This document shows, piece by piece, positions 5,211-6,717 of a stretch of 6,717 bases of DNA (positions are counted from its first letter, which is position 1; each line of letters opens with the position of its first letter). This stretch comes from Desulfobulbaceae bacterium (lineage in GTDB: Bacteria; Desulfobacterota; Desulfobulbia; Desulfobulbales; Desulfobulbaceae): the NCBI GenBank assembly GCA_027011235.1, contig JALVAI010000360.1:1-6717 (forward strand), in the 5' to 3' direction. The notes below the pieces were generated by a model. The model was not told the origin of the DNA. It did no database searches and saw only the letters and a list, made by a program, of their open reading frames with translations. The position numbers and the translations under genes were made by a program.

Positions 5211-6284
5211 ATGCTGCGTCTTGAAAATATCAGCCTGCGGATCGGTGGTTTTTGCCTTGAGTCGATCAATCTCCATATCAGGCAGGGCGAGTACCGGGTC
5301 ATCCTCGGTCCCACCGGAGCCGGCAAAACCATTCTCCTGGAAACCATTGCCGGCCTGAACCGGCCGCAGCAGGGAACAATTTCTCTTTCCGGGAAAAATA
5401 TCACCGCCATTGCCCCGGAAAAACGGCATTTCGGCATGGTCTACCAGGACTATGCCCTCTTTCCCCACCTGTCCGTTTTCCACAACATCGCCTTCAGCCT
5501 GCAAATACAGGGGACAGAAAAAAAAATAATCAGACAAAAGGTTGGCCGGATGGCGGAATTTTTCCGAATCAGCCACCTGTTGAAACGACTGCCGCAAAAC
5601 CTTTCCGGGGGCGAATGTCAACGGGTGGCCCTGGCCCGGGCCCTGGTGGCCGATCCGGCGATGCTGCTTCTGGATGAACCGTTAAGCGCGCTTGACCGGT
5701 TAACCAGGGATCGTTTGCAGGTGGAATTACAGCGGGTCCACCGGCAACTGGGTATCACGGTTTTTCATATAACCCACGACCTTGACGAGGCGTTCTTTCT
5801 GGCCGACCGGATGGCGGTGATGCAGGATGGCAGGATTGTCCAGCAGGGGACACCACGGGAAATCGCCCGGCGGCCAAAGACCGAATTTGTCGCCAAACTC
5901 ATGGGACTGAAAAATTTTCTCCCGGCCCGGATCACCACAGAGGGCCTGATCAAGGCACAGGGACTGGGAACACTCAACCCGGATATTCTCCAAACAATAC
6001 CGCAAGAGGCGGGCGACTATCTTGTCAGCTTTCCGGACCAGGCGGTGGAGATTGCACCCGCACAGGATGATAAATTGTACTGCTGGCAAGGCATGGCGCG
6101 CATTACCGAAATGTGCCGGGGCCGGGACCGGGTTGACTTCAAACTGGCCCTTCCCGATAACACCATTATCTTTACTGCATGCTCGCAACGGGAAACAGAC
6201 CGCTTCCCCTGTTCTCCGGTCCCCGGCATGGAGATCGAGATCGGGATTATGAAAAAAGGTCTGCACCTGCTGGCTGCGAAATAA
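5211..6284 (+). CDS. wtpC: Tungstate/molybdate ABC transporter ATPase
   Basis: ATP-hydrolysing subunit of 357 residues, from ATG 5211 with AGGAG (5198-5202) overlapping the end of wtpB. The wtpB stop ends 2 nt before it, so translation is very likely coupled. An in-frame ATG at 5178 lies inside wtpB without a site and is not preferred. Motifs are Walker A GPTGAGKT (33-40), Q-loop YQDYALFPH (78-86), signature LSGGECQRVALARAL (131-145; the usual EQQR has Cys at 136), Walker B MLLLDE (151-156), D-loop SALD (159-162) and switch His189 in THD. The C-terminal part (about 235-357) is a TOBE/MOP-like beta-rich domain, ending MEIEIGIMKKGLHLLA. In related ModC proteins this domain binds oxyanion and causes trans-inhibition; here that is inferred. 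Family members ModC, CysA and PotA share the ATPase core, so the substrate assignment relies on wtpA. Confidence 0.92.
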   Translation: MLRLENISLRIGGFCLESINLHIRQGEYRVILGPTGAGKTILLETIAGLNRPQQGTISLSGKNITAIAPEKRHFGMVYQDYALFPHLSVFHNIAFSLQIQGTEKKIIRQKVGRMAEFFRISHLLKRLPQNLSGGECQRVALARALVADPAMLLLDEPLSALDRLTRDRLQVELQRVHRQLGITVFHITHDLDEAFFLADRMAVMQDGRIVQQGTPREIARRPKTEFVAKLMGLKNFLPARITTEGLIKAQGLGTLNPDILQTIPQEAGDYLVSFPDQAVEIAPAQDDKLYCWQGMARITEMCRGRDRVDFKLALPDNTIIFTACSQRETDRFPCSPVPGMEIEIGIMKKGLHLLAAK

Positions 6285-6385
6285 AGGGAAAAAACACCTG
6301 ATTACTTCAAGAGCGATAAAACGAGGACATCGCATCACTGCCGCTATCTGCCACATTGATCTTTGCCGGGCTCGACCCACTACTC

Positions 6386-6418
6386 GTCATTTCTGAGATC
6401 TGGTTGGCAGAAATCCAG
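6386..6418 (+). repeat. REP-like palindrome, copy 1 (+ orientation)
   Basis: A 33-bp unit with ends GTCAT and ATCCAG. The 7-bp stem ATTTCTG (6389-6395) / CAGAAAT (6408-6414) closes a 12-nt loop. The ends match the widespread GTCATTCCCGC...GCGGGAATCCAG repeat class. It sits downstream of wtpC between convergent genes, the usual location for such elements. Confidence 0.6.
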
Positions 6419-6444
6419 CGTGTATCATGTGGGCAACCATTGAT

Positions 6445-6477
6445 CTGGATCCCCGCCCAACTGACTGCGGGGATGAC
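6445..6477 (-). repeat. REP-like palindrome, copy 2 (- orientation)
   Basis: A 33-bp unit in inverse orientation, 26 bp after copy 1. On the minus strand it begins GTCATCCCCGC and ends GCGGGGATCCAG with a 10-nt loop. The core stem ATCCCCGC (6449-6456) / GCGGGGAT (6467-6474) is perfect. It is close to the consensus of the dRS3/REP-like class found in many proteobacteria. Together with copy 1 it forms a BIME-like inverted pair that may also stabilise or end the convergent transcripts. Confidence 0.72.
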
Positions 6478-6517
6478 AAAAGCAATAAATCCAAGACGCA
6501 GAACAACACTACACAAC

Positions 6518-6697
6518 TTACCAGGAATCTTTCCCGGATACATCATGGGACGCAGGCCGCAATTTCGCCAGTTTTATAACCAGGTTCTGCCGGTTATGAT
6601 CGACAAACTCCACGGTAACCACTCCCTGGGCATGGGAAACAGACCTGACCGTGCCGGCCCCCAAAATCCTGTGGCTGACCCGCATGCCCCCTGTCAT
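6518..6697 (-). CDS. Small Tudor/SH3-like (UvrD C-terminal-type) protein
   Basis: Short ORF of 59 codons, or 55 if the second ATG at 6685 is used. Neither start has a well-placed Shine-Dalgarno, and an in-frame TAG lies just upstream (four codons before the first ATG). Residues 4-50 read as a compact beta-barrel: GMRVSHRILGAGTV (4-17), then VVTVEFVD (26-33) and LVIKLAKLRPA (39-49). This is the pattern G-x-x-V-x-H-x-x-h-G-x-G-x-V ... V-x-V-x-F ... L-x3-L of the small domain at the C-terminus of UvrD/PcrA-type helicases and of some stand-alone proteins. The tail after residue 50 is not conserved-looking. It could be a genuine small protein of unknown role, or the C-terminal remnant of a helicase gene lying beyond the window. 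It converges on wtpC. Confidence 0.45.
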   Translation of the reverse strand: MTGGMRVSHRILGAGTVRSVSHAQGVVTVEFVDHNRQNLVIKLAKLRPASHDVSGKDSW

Positions 6698-6717
6698 GGT
6701 GAACTATTTGCTGTTGT

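Noticed and set aside
6307..6546. Minus-strand ORF of 79 codons across the repeat region
   Set aside because: It contains VIPAVSWAGIQ and TRWISANQISEMTSS, the typical false peptides obtained by translating GTCATTCCCGC-type repeats; it reads through both REP-like copies and has no domain.
1..6717. CRISPR array, tRNA, rRNA or insertion sequence
   Set aside because: No regularly spaced direct repeats, cloverleaf-like segments, rRNA motifs or transposase reading frames were seen on either strand.

Overview
The window (about 6.7 kb, moderately GC-rich) looks like chromosomal DNA of a Gram-negative anaerobe, most likely a deltaproteobacterium (Desulfobacterota, perhaps Desulfobulbales-like). This is inference. 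The reasons are the gene families present (YfdX, HdeD, DUF1931 histone-fold and Hsp20 close together, plus an archaeal-type tungstate transporter), strong Shine-Dalgarno sites, a well-formed sigma-54 promoter, and short structured repeats of the kind scattered through such genomes. No taxonomic marker gene is present. All seven main genes are on the + strand.

Region 1 (about 50-3226) is an envelope and protein stress-tolerance cluster. A -24/-12 (sigma-54) promoter precedes a secreted helical YfdX-family protein. Then come a six-helix HdeD-family membrane protein, a DUF1931 single-chain histone-fold protein and a small heat-shock protein (Hsp20). A textbook rho-independent terminator closes the cluster at 3185-3226. 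YfdX, HdeD and small Hsp20s also occur together in the transmissible locus of stress tolerance / locus of heat resistance of Enterobacteria and relatives. This window appears to hold a compact, diverged version with a histone-fold gene added and without ClpK, FtsH, thioredoxin, KefB or DegP inside the window. A perfect 12-bp hairpin lies in the hdeD leader. A roughly 168-bp element with imperfect terminal inverted repeats and a long internal hairpin (MITE-like) separates the DUF1931 gene from hsp20.

Region 2 (about 3299-6284) is a complete tungstate/molybdate ABC importer in the order binding protein, permease, ATPase (wtpA-wtpB-wtpC). The spacing is tight (19 nt and 2 nt), indicating one operon. 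A plausible sigma-70-type promoter lies in the leader. The binding protein captures oxyanion in the periplasm, the permease dimer forms the channel, and the ATPase drives import. Its C-terminal TOBE/MOP-like domain may sense the oxyanion.

Region 3 (6285-6717) is the convergent 3' flank. It has a pair of inverted REP-like palindromes (6386-6418 and 6445-6477) whose stems differ by compensatory base changes. After them comes a short minus-strand gene (59 or 55 codons) resembling the small Tudor/SH3-like domain at the C-terminus of UvrD-type helicases.

Starts were revised for four genes from Shine-Dalgarno position or signal-peptide layout: DUF1931 at 1921, hsp20 at 2661, wtpA at 3390 and wtpC at 5211.
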